64,000 nt of DNA from Stercorarius parasiticus (Eukaryota > Chordata > Aves > Charadriiformes > Stercorariidae). Positions 1-13,360 of this stretch are shown piece by piece. Each line of letters begins with the position of its first letter. The stretch's first letter is position 1. The DNA lies in the NCBI GenBank assembly GCA_013396915.1, contig VWZL01000194.1, positions 257,127 to 321,126 of the forward strand. Reading direction: 5' to 3'. The position numbers and the translations under genes were made by a program. The notes under the pieces are model-generated. The model saw only the letters and a list, made by a program, of their open reading frames with translations. It made no database searches and was not told the origin of the DNA.

Positions 1-2029
1 GATACAATGTGCATCACTGGGTAAGTCTCTTCATGCTTCCGGCCTTAAATTACATGTAAATGGGAAAAGCAGTTCTGATCTCTTCTGCTTGGCCCCAGGT
101 TCTAATTCCTTTTCGCCGTTACAGAAATTTGCAGGCTCTACATTAATCAGGAACTAATAAAAAGCAGCATGGGTTAACTTATGATTAAGGAATTTAGGAA
201 ATGGAGGTCTGTTCTCAATTATCAAAGAAACCCTCATAATTTTAAGTGCCTCTTTGCCATAATTTCCTGTCTGTAGAAAGGAAATACTAAGCAGCTCGGA
301 AGCGTGTTACAAGAATGTATTTTGCAAGACATACAAATTGGTCAGATACTAAACCAACAATACTTAAAAACAACGTGTTCTTTTTCCTGGAGCATGCAAC
401 CGAACATGCTTCCCACATGCTGTGCAGTGTTTGTTGTTTCAGAGATATTTTTTGAGGACTAAATTAGCAAGATAGGTTAAAATTCACATACTCTGGATTC
501 AGAGCATTCCATTTCTGATGACGCAGCCTCTCTTTACCACCCCTTTCACCAGGACACAAAAGACAGCTTATCATTTTCCAGTAAACTCCTACATAGCTTC
601 TTAATCTGAATCTCTGAGCAGCCACAGGGACATCAGTGTCCAAGCCCTGTTTTAGAAGGGGAGTTTTGATCCTGACAAAACCTTCAACGGGTGAATCCAA
701 GAGAACCGCTCAAACGGTTCAGCTGCAGAGACTTACTCTTTGTGAACAGCAGCAGCTCGTCCCCATTTACTGTGCCCACCACACAAACAAACAGCCTTTG
801 GTAGATTCACACTCTTTAGATAAACCCAAATATCAACGCAAACAACCACGACCAGAGAGACATGGTGAGAATAAAATAAACTTTCTGAAATATTACATTT
901 TTAAGGGTGCTGCCATCCACTCAGCAGAAGGTCGGTAATCCGCTGCCGTTTCTGGATGCTGCTTAATTCTTGTAACAAAGAAGTGAAGTTTTCCTGTGAC
1001 ACCTGGCCTTCTAGGAAGAATGAAAGAAACTGCTAAGGTGCTTCATAGACTCACAGCACTCTACACATGAGTTGATCTAAAAGATAAAATGAGAGAGTAA
1101 GTTTCAATTTGCTCATTTTGTGTGTTAAAAAGTTCAGAATTACAAGGCCCCTCCCCAAGCACGTATTTTTAAACCCACAAAGATTCTAAAAAGAATCATA
1201 CAGTCAATAATATATGTATTATAGCTTAATGATACACGCCAGAAAGAATCATCTAGTTTGCATCCAATGCCATACACAAAGACAGGAAAATCACAGATAA
1301 AGAACTCTTGTCAGTCACCTTCTCTTATCGCTGAGCCACCCAGGGCATACACAACACGATGCAGAGAGCACGCACAGCCAACGTTTTCCAAACAGAATAC
1401 GGAAGAGCTGGCCGCCAAACCTGTATGTTGGCACATAATGCCCTGAAACAGATTTGGACAGATTCCTCAAGATCACTTTTTTGGGCCTTTCTGTTTTAAA
1501 GCACGTTGCTGCGCGGCTGGAAAGTCAAGTCGGTCTCTTCTGGGCATCATCCTACAGCCCAAAGGATTTCAACTCTAAGGCCCAGGAGACTCGGTGCCTG
1601 CCATGCTGCTGTTACCCCAAGCATCACATTAATGATGGCCTCATCAGGAAGTTAAAAATCTGGATAACTATTCACTTTGGTGAGTTTTCACTCCCTCTCC
1701 TTTAAAAATTGAGTGTATGATGAGAAAGCTAAACCAAAATACAGTGCTACTTCTCTTCATCTATCACGCATTCCAGGCAAGGTCTGCGGTTGCTCAAGGC
1801 ACTCATAATTCGTGGAGGAGGAGGGATGACAGAAAGACCGCAACATCCACAGATGACAGGACCATCTGTCAGGACCAGCGGCACCAAAATGTTCCAGAAG
1901 GAGCCAAACAAGGTTAGGGACAATGACAAATAAAGGTTAGTGCTGATAAATGAAAGCAGGGAGCACCGGAAGGAGGGGAAACGCGAACTCCTCCTACATC
2001 CTACCACATCCCAAACTAAACCGCATCGT
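1..2029. other. Non-coding unique sequence left of the CpG island
   Basis: This stretch is AT-rich and free of recognisable transposons. The short open frames (up to about 83 codons) show no known domain and overlap one another on both strands. If the CpG island drives a leftward transcript, this would be first-intron sequence. I see no convincing exon. Confidence 0.5.
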
Positions 2030-2650
2030 CTCGGGAAGGGAACTGACGGCGGGACGCTCAGCCAGGACCTCCCCGCGGCGTCCAAAGCCCGGCCCAGACA
2101 TCGCGGACCCCCGCCGAGCGAGCGGCGGTAGCCCCGCACGGCCACCGGCCCACGGCTGCCACTCGCCGCGGGGAAAGCAGCGCCCCGGGCCCGGCCCGCA
2201 CCCGCGCTGCCAGCCGAGGCCCAGACCGGCGGGGCCCAGCACTGACCGACGGCCGGGCCCAGCACAGAAGCGGCCTGTGGCGGAGGCANNNNNNNNNNNN
2301 NNNNNNNNNNNNNNNNNNNNNNNNNNNNNNNNNNNNNNNNNNNNNNNNNNNNNNNNNNNNNNNNNNNNNNNNNNNNNNNNNNNNNNTGGGGGGGGGCGGG
2401 CGGACGGGCCCGGCGAGGGCAGGGGGAGCCCGGAAGGGCGTTTCCAACGTAAACCGGGCCGCAGCCACCGCTGAGGGGATGGCGGGTCCGGTTGGTCCGC
2501 AGCCGCAGGGGTTTCAGCTGCCCGTGGCCTTGGGTTGGGCCTAGTCCTGAGGGAGCTGGAGCATCCCCGGTGAAAGAATCGGCTGCGGAGCGGACAGCGC
2601 TGCCTGAGGCAAGAGCGTGGCAAAGGCTTCTCCAAGGAGGCAGGGCCTGT
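2030..2650. promoter_or_regulatory. CpG island, candidate promoter of a neighbouring gene
   Basis: Base composition changes sharply here from AT-rich flank to very GC-rich sequence with dense CpG and several GC boxes (GGGGCGGGC just right of the gap). This is the strongest CpG island in the window and is likely an active promoter with a non-coding first exon. In other amniotes the genes on this side of LHX3 are, as I recall, TMEM250 and NACC2, transcribed in the same direction as LHX3, so a leftward transcript whose coding exons lie before position 1 fits. No TMEM250 or NACC2 coding sequence is visible in the window. The long open frames through the island are GC artefacts and run through the assembly gap. 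Confidence 0.65.
2289..2386. other. Assembly gap (98 N)
   Basis: A run of 98 undetermined bases sits in the middle of the CpG island, with a G-run (TGGGGGGGGGCGGG) directly on its right. GC-rich, quadruplex-prone promoter DNA is a usual cause of such gaps in bird assemblies. The true length may differ from 98. Confidence 0.99.
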
Positions 2651-5600
2651 CATGACTCCGAGCGTGGTTTCATGGCGAGGGTCGGATCCAGGCCTGCTGA
2701 GCAACACGGCAGGTACACGCAGGGAGTCCGTGTCCCGGGAGAGCCCACAGCACATCTTGCCTCTGCTCCCGGGAGAGACCGTGCTTCTCCCAGGGCTTTG
2801 CCTCGCCAAAGGGGCTCAGACACTTTTAGAACAGAAAATGCAGGAGACCCAGATGTCTGGGGGGGCCATAAAGGTCCAAAAAGTTTCTAAAAAACAAACA
2901 GGTGGAGGAAAATAATAAGAAAATTATACAAATAAGAAAAAGAAACTTCCTCCCTGCTGTATTCTCTTAGATTTAATTAGGAATTATTTTCTGTAATGGA
3001 AAGAATACATAACTTTGTCATTGGCTCCCTGCCCTGCTTGCTGTCTAAGCACTACCACGGTGGAAAAACATTAAATAATAACAACTCGAGCCATCTGCCA
3101 GTGCTGGGACCTGCTGCGCTGCGCAGGCAGCTGAGGCACCAGGCCAAATACCTCCCAGCGTCCCAATGGCCGCACTGATGTTCGCTCCATTTTGGATCCT
3201 CCCCGGTCGCCTGCAGTAGCGCCTGCCCTGCAGAGCAGTTTTATTCTGTAAATACAATGTGGGGCCCGAGGTGCAGGACATACATCAAAGGAAAATTATA
3301 GGCAAGGTGATAAGCGGTGGTGTACTGCTAGCAAATTGCCAGTTCTGTGTCTCCCACATCCCTTCTGGCGGGAGGAAGATGGGGAGGTGCAAAGCTGATA
3401 CATTTTCCCAATAGCATGAAACTGGGAACATCTGTTCGGTGACTAAATATGCAGGAGAGTCCCGTTCCATTTATTGCCCTCTGCCATTGCCTGGGACTGG
3501 AGCCACAGCCCAGAGACGAGAATTTCAGCCCAAGCAACAAAATTATGAAGGTACTTTGGCTTTCCAGCCTTGCCTTGGAGCATTACAGAGATGTTGCTGA
3601 ATGCAAGTGCTGCAAGGGGGAGACTCCTGGCATCCTGCAGGAACCCCTCGGGGTGGAAGAGGACTTTCCTAGCCTCCAGAAAGACCCAGGCAGCTCCACT
3701 GACCTAAACCCGTGTGTGCGAGGGTGCGATGCAGCAGCAGCAGTGCCGAGACTGAGCTTTTTAATTTCTTAGGTCAGGATGACAAAAAAAGCGAGACAGC
3801 CCTATTCGGTTTTCTGCCTGAAATATTTTGACCCCTTCATTGCTTAGATGAATGTGTATCTTCATAAAAAATAAACTGTCCTCAGGTCAGGCATGAATTG
3901 AAGCTTTGACATTCAAAGAGGTAAGATCCTGAAGGAACGCTGGTAGCTCAGCCCGAAGGGAACCCGCCCACAACACTCCGGCAGCGCTTGGGGTTGTATT
4001 TCTTTCCTGTGCTAATTTTACTAAAGACACAACTCATATTCCTGTTGATTGAACAGTTTTGTGTTGACAGCGTCGAAGATTTGTTATGAAACTTATCATC
4101 AGCCCAGAGAGCGGGCCATTAGTACTAGTCACAGCGGCCAGCTAGTGCTGAGATATTTTATGGCACGCTTCGAAGACAAACATACACATTTATATGTCAC
4201 TTGTTGCAATATAAATGCTAACTTGTACTTCTTTCAAAACTTTTAATGAATTGTATACATTTCACAAGATTTATAGCATGAACCGAATGGCTCAAAATAT
4301 TACTTTAAACATATTTGTCACTTTGGCAACAGAACAAAAAAAATCTGGAAGATATTGCTTTTTGAAATAAATCATAAATATATGCATCTTAAAAGAGTTT
4401 ATTTCGGTCATTAATAGTTGATGGCCCCCCCCAGTGCAGGATTTAAAGTTAAATTATGCAAAATCAAAAACAAACCTTATAATACTTAATCAAACATGCA
4501 TAAAACTGTCAGGGCCAAATAAATTCTCTCAATTAACTTGCTTCAGATTGTGATTGCATTTACTAATTTAATCAACACTAGAATAATTTGGAGACCGGGT
4601 AATGATAAATTACTATGGTGCTGCACATGAAGGGCCGCGAAGGTAGTGTGCTGAGACAAGAATGCAAGAAACGCTTTCTAGGCTTAGGGCAAAAAAGTAA
4701 CAGCTGAGTCGTCACAACCATTTTATAATGGAAATATCTTCTAATTCCCATTTTGAGGGGGAATTTTTCCAGTGCAGACTTTAAGCACCAGTCAGGGATA
4801 GACCTTGTCTGTTTGAATGACTTCAACGTTAGCCCACGGAGTGAATCTCATTTCAATCTGATAGGAGTGCAGGAGTCAAACCTGCGTAGGCATTCCCTCC
4901 GTGTTTTTTACTCATTTTCGGAATGTGATCTTCACACAAGGCTACTCTGAACAACCGTGACTTCCAGCCCTGCTATCTGGCACCGATTCATACTTTGGCC
5001 TCGGTCAAGTCATTTGGGCTGGAGCTGGAGTAACAACCCTGTAATATTGAGATGTCCTTTAGCTCACTCCGTCTGCACTTTGAATGGATCTGCACTTACA
5101 ATAAAATGGGTCTGACCCCTGCCTGGAAAAAGCTTTCAATACTATTACTTGTGGAGAGCTAAACATCTCATTTTTGCAAGCGTAAGCAAGGTTTTATGGA
5201 GGGGTTCCCATTTACAGGTTCATGTGAAGGAGGCTGTAAGGTATTTGACCCTAAATAATACCTGAACCTCTGAACATCAGACCTTTATTTGGTCTTTAAC
5301 CTTTCTACACCTATTTTACAAAAAATAACAATGTCCCTATAGCTGCAGTAGGAATGAACTCCTGGCAAAACTCTCCCCCTCTCTGTCTTTCTTATTTTCT
5401 TCCCCTCTCTGCAAAATATTCTTTCCAGAGGCTAACTGACCATTTTTGTCACCTTTTATTTGATTGTGCTTTATAAATGTATTGCAGCTACCACTATTTG
5501 GTCACCAGCAGAAATCAGTAAATAAAAATCTGTGTGCTGAAAATTATATCCAGAAAGACAGCTAACAAGTTTCCTTCGGTGACCCAGAAACAACTGCTTC

Positions 5601-8289
5601 CGCAGTATTCTATAGCAATAGAGATACCCATAATTCTTAAGGTCTTAAAGATAATAAATGTGTTAACATGATATTTTTCAAGCTAGCATTCACTGCTGCC
5701 TTCCAGTCGTATCCAAAAACACCATTCAAAACCAACAGCATCTTGTGCAAATTCCCTTGGGCTTTGCCGAGCCAGTCTCTAAAGCTGAAATATAACAAAT
5801 TAAGGAATTAATTCTTTCCTTTTCCTTAAAGGAGATTTAGGGTCAAGTCTGGGCCTTAAATTTTAAACACAATCGATCCTCCCTGCAAATCTAAAGTCCA
5901 AAAGCTTCTGAAATAATTTTTCCTTATTACCTCTTCCCAGATCTCATCTCTTAGCTGAAATGTCAGCTTTAATCAGTTTGAAGAGATTCGCATGGGGTAA
6001 ATAATAATGCAGTATATTAGACTAATGAAATTAAAATATGTGTAGCAGAAAGTGGAACTAATTCCCCGCCTTCTGCAGTGCTGCAAGACCCACACGCAGC
6101 CCCCGAGCAGCCCTCGGAGCCCCGGGAGGTCAGCAGGGCTGCAAAGCGGCAGCTTTGGCTTGTGGCGTTATGGGGGGTTTCGGGGGTGTGGAAGCGGAGG
6201 GGGTGAGCGATGCACAGGCATCACCGCACCCCCAGCTCAAACACAGGCTGCAAAGCTGGAAGGCAGCAGTGCCAGGTACAAATGGAGACCCCGGCGCAGA
6301 TGGTAAAGCTGCAGAGCACAATGAGGGCAGGCTGCCGTGTCCCCGCAGGAATCCTGGCTCCTGTAATGCTTTTATGGATATATATTTTACCGGTGACTTG
6401 CGAAATATAAAACTAGAACAGTCTGCAGTTTCTAAAGAAATAAATGATACCCGGTTGGTGTGGGGCATGGTGAGACAGTAATGTTTGATGGATTCAATAT
6501 ACGTGACACACCAGCGTGCTTTCTGGCATAATAATCTGCCCGGTGCTGCCGCCAGCCTTCGCTGCACTAAAAAGCAGGCAAACGCCAGGGGATGCTCAGG
6601 GGGGGCTGGGGGCCGCCTGCCTCCCCCCTGCCCCTGCAAAACACTCCCTCCCCACCCCAGGAAATGGGACAGAGGGGGAACGACCAGCGCCAGCATGGGT
6701 GGGATCCCAGTGAGCCCACAAAAGCTTGATACACGTCAAAAATGTGTGTCATCCTATAGTGGGGATGCTTAACTGCCCCGATAACATAGCGAAAGACAGA
6801 GCCTCACTAGCCCAGCTCTCCCTCACCTCTGGGGAATGGGAAGGTAGATATTTCAGAGATGCTGGAGTCATGGAAAGATTCCTGCTGACCTCCGGGGGCT
6901 GGAGTGGGAGCCAGCTGCACACATATGGTGGGTGAGAAACTGTCTCTAAAACAAATGAAAATAGAAGCGGCCGCTTTGCCAGGGACAGGACTCCTGCCAA
7001 AGCTTGTTGCTGCATCATGTTGGCTAGCCCCGATCTGGCTGATATCAGAAACTGCCTATTATGCAGAAAACTCTCATGGAGAAGTGTCATTATTGCCTTC
7101 TGTTCATTTGCTAGGTCTAACGTAAGCACGAGGTGTTAAAGCAGAGCCCATCCATATCTGCCTGGTGAAGAGGACATTTGGCGGGCAGGCTCGGGAAGCC
7201 TCCCAGCTCCTCTGGCCCTGCCAAGCACTTCTCAGGGGGTGATATTTCAGGGCAAAGTAACACCTTTTCTCTGGGAATCTCAGTTCCCTGGTTTTCCATT
7301 AACACTGATCTCAAATCATATCATGGTAGTAGCAGACAGGTCCTCTTAAGCTCATTGCATAGATCCATCAGATGTACCTGCCCTAAGGTCAGCAGCAGAG
7401 CTGGGACATGTCTCGTCTCTAGCATTTCCAGTGCCCCCGTCTCTATTTTCAGAGGTATTTTAACACCCCAGGAGGGTGGTTGGCACCACACCAGCACTTG
7501 GAGCAGAAAGGCTTTGGGGCAGGGAGTTTGCGATAGGAGCACACCGTGGCTCTGCAGATAAATAGCAGCACCGGCAGCAGCTAAAGGCGAACGACCGCCC
7601 TGGGAGCCCTGCGCTGGGCAGAATGTGGGGACTCGGAGCTCTCCGGTGAGGAACCACAGTCCAGATCTCACTCTGTCATTCCCCAACATTTTGCTGGAGA
7701 AAAACAGATGGTGAGGAAAAAACACAAACACCACCAAGATATTTGGGCAGACTCGAGCTTTTACCCCAGCCAGTTCTCCTTCCATCCCTCTTCCGAGGCT
7801 TAAGCCTCAGTTATCCACCACCTGCACTCAGGGATAGGGCAGGCGCTCGGGGAAGATGGAGAGTGACAGGAGAGAGCAGAGACAAACCTTCGCTTGGCAA
7901 AGGTGTATTTCCCCGAGCTCCCCCCCACCTCCGTCCCTCCGGTGTGAATCAATGAAGCCATCTACTCTGGGCATTGGCTAAATGTCAAATTTAGAGACAG
8001 CATTCATTTTTCTGAGATCAATGGAAAGCAGAGTTTGCCCATATTTCTTAAGCATCGCTACAGAGCATCAGTCAGTGCCCAAGCCCCCCACTCGCCGGGA
8101 TGAGCTGTGATGGCATCATTTTCATCACTAGGGGGTTCACTGGGCCAGGAATCCAGCAGTGCTTTTCTTTAGTGTGCACAAAATACGTCCATAATATTTT
8201 AAGGTAAATTACTATAAGAGTACTTTTCTGGTTTGTTTGGTTGGTTTTTTTTAAAACCAGCCGGGAAGCGCAGGGGAGTGACTCCCCAT
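2651..8289. other. Gene-free interval
   Basis: I see no gene. About 3800-6050 is AT-rich, with TAAT cores scattered near 4380-4580 and 5640-6020. About 6050-7950 is more GC-rich and yields chance open frames up to 188 codons with no domain. A sequence near 5000 faintly resembles a MIR core but is too diverged to call. Confidence 0.5.
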
Positions 8290-8560
8290 GCCGAAACCTC
8301 AAGCGCAGCATCTCCCGTCTCGGGAAATGCATCGCCCCGGGGTGTCACCCGCGGTCCCCGCCATGTGTCACCCGCTGTCCCCGGGCCCGTGGGCAGCCCC
8401 GGCGTCCCCGCGGCGTGGCCGAGCGCGGGGCTGTGCCTGCGGCCGCGTCCCGCCTGGCGGTGCTCCTGCCCCAGGGATGCTGCGGCGGCGGCTGCAGCCG
8501 GAGAGCAGCAGGGAGGGAGGGGAAAAGTCAAAATAAAGCAACTCCAAAAAAAATTCAAAG
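8290..8560. promoter_or_regulatory. GC/CpG-rich patch
   Basis: This is a short block rich in CpG and in GGC/GCG words (for example around 8480-8500), with AT-rich sequence on both sides. It could be a small orphan CpG island or an unmethylated regulatory element. A 258-codon open frame crosses it (8233-9009, plus strand), but its residues are the Ala/Pro/Gly/Arg mix expected of GC-rich DNA and no domain is visible. Confidence 0.4.
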
Positions 8561-10676
8561 CTTTGAATTCAGGGCGTTACGCAGTGCGAAGCCTCTTCTC
8601 CCGGGCTTTGCGAAGCTTCTCTGCAGAGAAGGGGTGTTCAGGAGGCACGGTCCCCCCTCCCCGGGCCCAGGGCGGCGGGTGTCATGGTTCGTCCCTCCTG
8701 ATGTACCAAAGATGCGAGATGGGAACGGGGTGCATGGAACCCCCTGCATTGTCTGTCCCGAGCCATCTCTGCCTCCGGTTCCTGGGGGATAAACCAAACT
8801 CTCTCATTTGTGTCGGGCAAACTGCGCCCTTTGTCCCTTTTGCTGAGCTGGATGCTGCCCTGTGTTCACAGGGGAGTCAGCACCGGCTGCCCAAGGCGTC
8901 TGAGGAAGAGTTTGGCCTCAATTTAGAAAAATGCTTTGCTGACAGTTTGAGAGAAGCTTCTGGTGGCTTAATACATTTCAGGAGTCTTTTTGACATTGCT
9001 TATGCTTAGACTGTGTAGTGCAAAGGAGAAAATTACTTTCCAGCATCATAACAGCAGCGACATCCATATCAAGAAAAATGATGAAGAAAAAAGGAACAAA
9101 GGATTTATAAGAAAAAAACTGTCTTCAAATATATCCACAATTAATAGCAGTGTCTTTTCAAACTAGGGGAAAAGCACTGCAATGAGATAAAGCTGATTTT
9201 GCTGTAGATCAGAGCACTGACCCTCTCCTTATAATTACCTCTAAACTGGGGAAATGTGGATCTCCATGGCAAAGTTGCACCTCCATCAATACGGAATATC
9301 ATTTTATCACTGCGTGGAGCACAGGAATAAGAGCTGAGAACATTGCTTCCAAAAACGCAACACTAAAGTCCACTGCCTGGAGTGCAGGAGGGTGAATCAC
9401 GCTCCTTTCCCCCTAACTTTCCTGAATTTGTTGCTGACAGATCAGCCCGTAACTTCATGGTGCAACATTTCCCAAGCAAGAACACAGAGGAGACAAAAAC
9501 CCAAAGCCCTCATCAATCACAGCCTGGCTCCTGGTACAATTAGCAAGTTCTATTATCTTAAGAATGACACTTGTAGCACAGAGCAAAGCAAGGCGCACCT
9601 AATATTATAATACTGCATGTAAAAAAGCGAAGGCTTGAATTGCATTAGCATTGCATTAGATTCCCATGACTTTTTATATCAGCACTTGTGAGTTATTTAT
9701 GAATTCATTTATTTACAAGGACAGCCCTTTCTGCATTCAGTTGCCATGGTTGCTTTAACTCCTGTATCCTATTAATTCTGGATGTTATGAAATAAATATA
9801 GATCAGACAATCATTGTGTGGTGGGTTTTTTTTTTTATTATTCTTATTTTACAGTTTGATTCCCTCTGTCCTGGTCAGAAAGGCTTTAACACCAGGCATC
9901 TCTCCGGAGCATCCACTGCCAGATGGCCGGGGAGGGGATGCTGGGGCAAAGCACAGAGCTCCCCCCCTGCCAGCCCTTTCTGCCACAGAAATACAGCCTG
10001 GGTTGGGGCGAAATGCGGTTCCTGATTCCTAGGACTGAGCCACCCGCTTCAGTTTAAGGCAGCAAGTGGAGAGCAGAGCTGGGAGCGAAAAGGGAATGTA
10101 GCAAAGTTGAGTGTTAGCGTGCCAGCCCGGCTGGGCAGCACAACGCGGCATCGGGCATCGGCCTTTGGGGATTGCCAAAAACTCTTCTGTGATGTGGACT
10201 AGGGCTTCCTACCTTCACCCTGCAAATAGTCTGCTTGCAAAAAGCATGGTTATCCGAGAGTGCCCAAGCAGGCACAGCCCTAGAGAGACCCCGGAGGGTT
10301 TCTCATGTCCCCTCAGAGAGATCAGAGCACGTTTGAGCGCCTGAGTCTCACGTGCACCTATGGCCTCAGCTCCCTGTTAGCTGAGAGGCAGGGAGCTACT
10401 TAATTTTAAAAGGGGGAGAGCTTTGAGGCTGCTGCCCGTTACAGCTGGGAATTGCCATCAGACCCCCATGGAGCGGGAATGCCCCGGGAGGCTCAGGGAT
10501 TTGGCTGGCCGAGAAGGAGCTCGTGTTTTACCCCTTGGAGAGGGCAAAGGTGCTGCCCAGGGAGGAGGATGGTCCTGGAGCCAGGATCCCAAAGCCAACG
10601 TGAAGGAAGTGTTTTGTAATAGAATTCCACGAGAAAATTAAATCAATTATTGAGTCTAATAAAGCTCTCACAGTTT

Positions 10677-10700
10677 TTAATTAAACTAAGTTTTAATTAA
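10677..10700. promoter_or_regulatory. Paired TTAATTAA homeodomain sites
   Basis: Two perfect TTAATTAA palindromes lie at 10677-10684 and 10693-10700, with start-to-start spacing of 16 bases. Further TAAT/ATTA cores lie just left (10636-10660). TTAATTAA contains the core preferred by LIM-homeodomain proteins such as LHX3. The pair could bind a dimer or two adjacent proteins. The motifs are seen; their function is inferred. Confidence 0.35.
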
Positions 10701-11630
10701 AGCAGCATGAGCCCTTGCTCTTTTGATATTCTGCCACAGACCCCAGAGGATTGCAACTCCTTTTTGTAATTTACATGGGCTGGATCAATCACTGGAGTCG
10801 CAAAAATGCGAGAACTTTGTCAATTCTATGGGATGAAATACTGTACGTCAGCCTGGAAACTCCGGCAGCTCCGGGCTGGGAGAGGCTTGGGGGGACCCTG
10901 CCTGCCCTGGACAGGAACCAGCATCCGCCGGAGCTGGAGCTGCCCTGGGAAAAGTCCTCTCCCAAGGAAAACTCCCACCATCTAATCCAGGAGGCTGCTG
11001 TCAGCGGGAAGTGATAAGAGCTCAAGAATTCCCCCAGCTGGTACTTTTGCCTCCTACAAAAACGCACCCCTCTCTCCCCCCGGCAGTGCCTGCCCCAGCA
11101 GCTGCTCCAGGAGACAGGCAGGAGCACTGCAGGCAAACCAGAGCCACCTCCTCCAACCCGGACATCTGGTAAGTGGCCCCAGAATGTTCTGCCTCTATTT
11201 TAGTCTTGTTTTGTACACAATATGCCCAAAACATGCGTTATGTCTTAAGGAGATAAGGATCTTTATGTAACCCATTTTTCCTTAACGCTAAGTCCTTTGT
11301 CAGGATTAAAGAATCCTAAAACATCTGTACGGGCTTGGGTGGCAGATGTATAGAGAAAGCAGCCTAAAATAACATGGAATATTAACCTACTAAATGAGGT
11401 ATTAAAAAAATAAAATCAAAGGACCCTCTTGTGTTCTTAGTTACAGCCGATTCCTGACCCTGGCTACCATGATGCAGGCGGATAACAACTGCGTGCCATC
11501 CGTGGGGATTTCCATCTGAATGGTCCAAGAATTTTTATCTGATGCCAGAACTCAACTTCACCAGGAGTCTCGGAGGAGCAGAGCTACCCCAGTGGGGTGT
11601 GTTGGGTCCTCCCAAGCCGCCGTGGGGCTG

Positions 11631-11660
11631 CATCCACCCACCCACCCATCTATCCATCTG
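11631..11660 (+). repeat. CCCA/ATCC simple repeat
   Basis: CCACCCACCCACCCATC followed by TATCCATCTG; a short degenerate tetranucleotide repeat. Confidence 0.8.
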
Positions 11661-12272
11661 GAGACTCGGAGCAGCCGGCTCAAGGCACACTGCATAACAC
11701 CTTCGGACAGTGGCAACTTAATTTAAATTTATTCAATACTACTTAAAAATCAGTCCTTTGTATTAAGCAGATTGATAGACAGACACTTCAGATGGGTGGG
11801 AGGTTTGTGAGAACAGGAAGAAGGAGAAATTCTTCTCTTGGCAGCATCACTGTGGAAACGCAGTGCCCTGGCCCCCAGGTCGCCCATGTCGGAGGAGGAG
11901 CTGTGCTGAGTGAGAGCCTCCCTCCTGTCCGACTCCCAGACCATTTCCCCCCTTTTTAGTGGGAATAGCATCACTTTTCCTGCCCAGACCTGTGACACCT
12001 CACTCAGGGAGGTCTCACATGTCCCCCGTTTGCACCCAGAAAAATAAGGAGAATGGGGAAGTTAACCCAAGGCTGCGTTTGTCACCTCCAGATCTGCTTG
12101 TGCCCAGCTGACATTCTCCCCAGCACCCAGGAGGACAAAACGCCTCAGCCAGGCAAGGTGGCTGCTCTGCACCACGTCCCCCATCACCTCCCCGGGAGCT
12201 GGCGTCGCTGCACAGACATCAGTAAACACCAGCACCCGCCTGGATTTCCTGTGACGGTGGCGGCATCCAGAA

Positions 12273-12300
12273 GAGGCAAGAGCTTTACTGCTCTTGCCTC
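12273..12300. repeat. Perfect 11-bp inverted repeat, 6-base loop
   Basis: GAGGCAAGAGC (12273-12283) and its exact reverse complement GCTCTTGCCTC (12290-12300) enclose TTTACT. RNA from either strand would form a short, perfect, GC-rich hairpin. It is too short to be a microRNA precursor by itself, and the flanks do not extend the pairing. Confidence 0.9.
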
Positions 12301-13324
12301 GCTGGAGGGTGACCCTGGGGCAGCCCGTGATGGATTGCAACCAAAGAATAATACTTGTTAAAGTTTTCCAATTTTACAACCAATAGACAAGCTCTAAAAC
12401 GGAGCGGTTTCAGAGGGATGAGGGTTTTCCTATAGAAGTGTCTCCTCCTCACCCTGAAGTCTTTCGAGTCAAGGCCAAGCTGTGGGAAGGCTGGCAGCCT
12501 CTGCGGGCAGGACCGTCGTGCTGCTGCCGGCTGCCGAGGGTTACTCTGGAGTTTTCTGTGTGTGCGTGTGAGAGAGAGAGCCATATATTTACGTGAGTTT
12601 TCTAAAATCAGCAATGAAGAAAAAACGTAGCAGGGAGAAGAGAAGAGCCTCCCATGTTCCCAGTGAAAATACACTGAAGGTCTGAAAACCTAGAAAACAC
12701 CTTGCCGGGAGGGAAGTGCTACGTGCTGAGCAATATTAATTCAACTTGTTCAGCCGGGCTGACCCGGCTGGGGGTGCTCAGGGCTTGGTCAGTCGGGTTT
12801 ATGCTCTTGACTCTGGTGTATTGTGTTTCTTCCCCCTTCATTTTTACAGATTACTGCAGGGAACAACTCTTTTGACTAAGCAATTTGTCCTTCCGTTAAG
12901 AGAAGAGTTCATGAAAAGTGCATTTGCTTAAAGAAGTCAGCGAGGAGGAGGAGGGGGGACCTTCACCCACAGTGTGTCTGCAGAGGGGCCAAAGGGAAAC
13001 TGCCTCCAGCTTCGCCCTGGCAGGGGCTGCCCCAGCAATACCGCAGCCATGGGAACCAGCATCTGGCCACCGCTGTGCTGCTCCCGGCCACCGCCATGCA
13101 CAGCCGGGCTCAGACCCCGGGGCCTGGCAGGGACCCCCTCTCCAGCTGCACCCAGTGTTGCTGGTCCTTGGATGCTACCTCGGCAGCATCCTAGAGAGCC
13201 TGGGAGCCATGGTCTGCTCTCCAGTGAGGGCACATCAGGAACGGCCCCCAGCGAGCCTTGCTCCTGACGCTGCTGCTGCTAATCAGACAGCTCTAAGGGT
13301 GCTCGTTAGCTTTAACGGCGCGGC

Positions 13325-13360
13325 ATGGATGGATGGGTACTCGGTGCATGGATGGATGGC
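13325..13360 (+). repeat. Interrupted GGAT repeat
   Basis: Two ATGGATGGATGG runs flank a 10-base unique stretch. Confidence 0.8.

Noticed and set aside
1950..2809. Open frames of 136-271 codons through the CpG island on both strands
   Set aside because: They run through the N gap, have GC-driven composition and compete with one another in other frames; no domain is recognisable.
4975..5045. Possible MIR SINE (TCAAGTCATTTGGG context)
   Set aside because: Only one short core word agrees; the flanks do not follow the family order.
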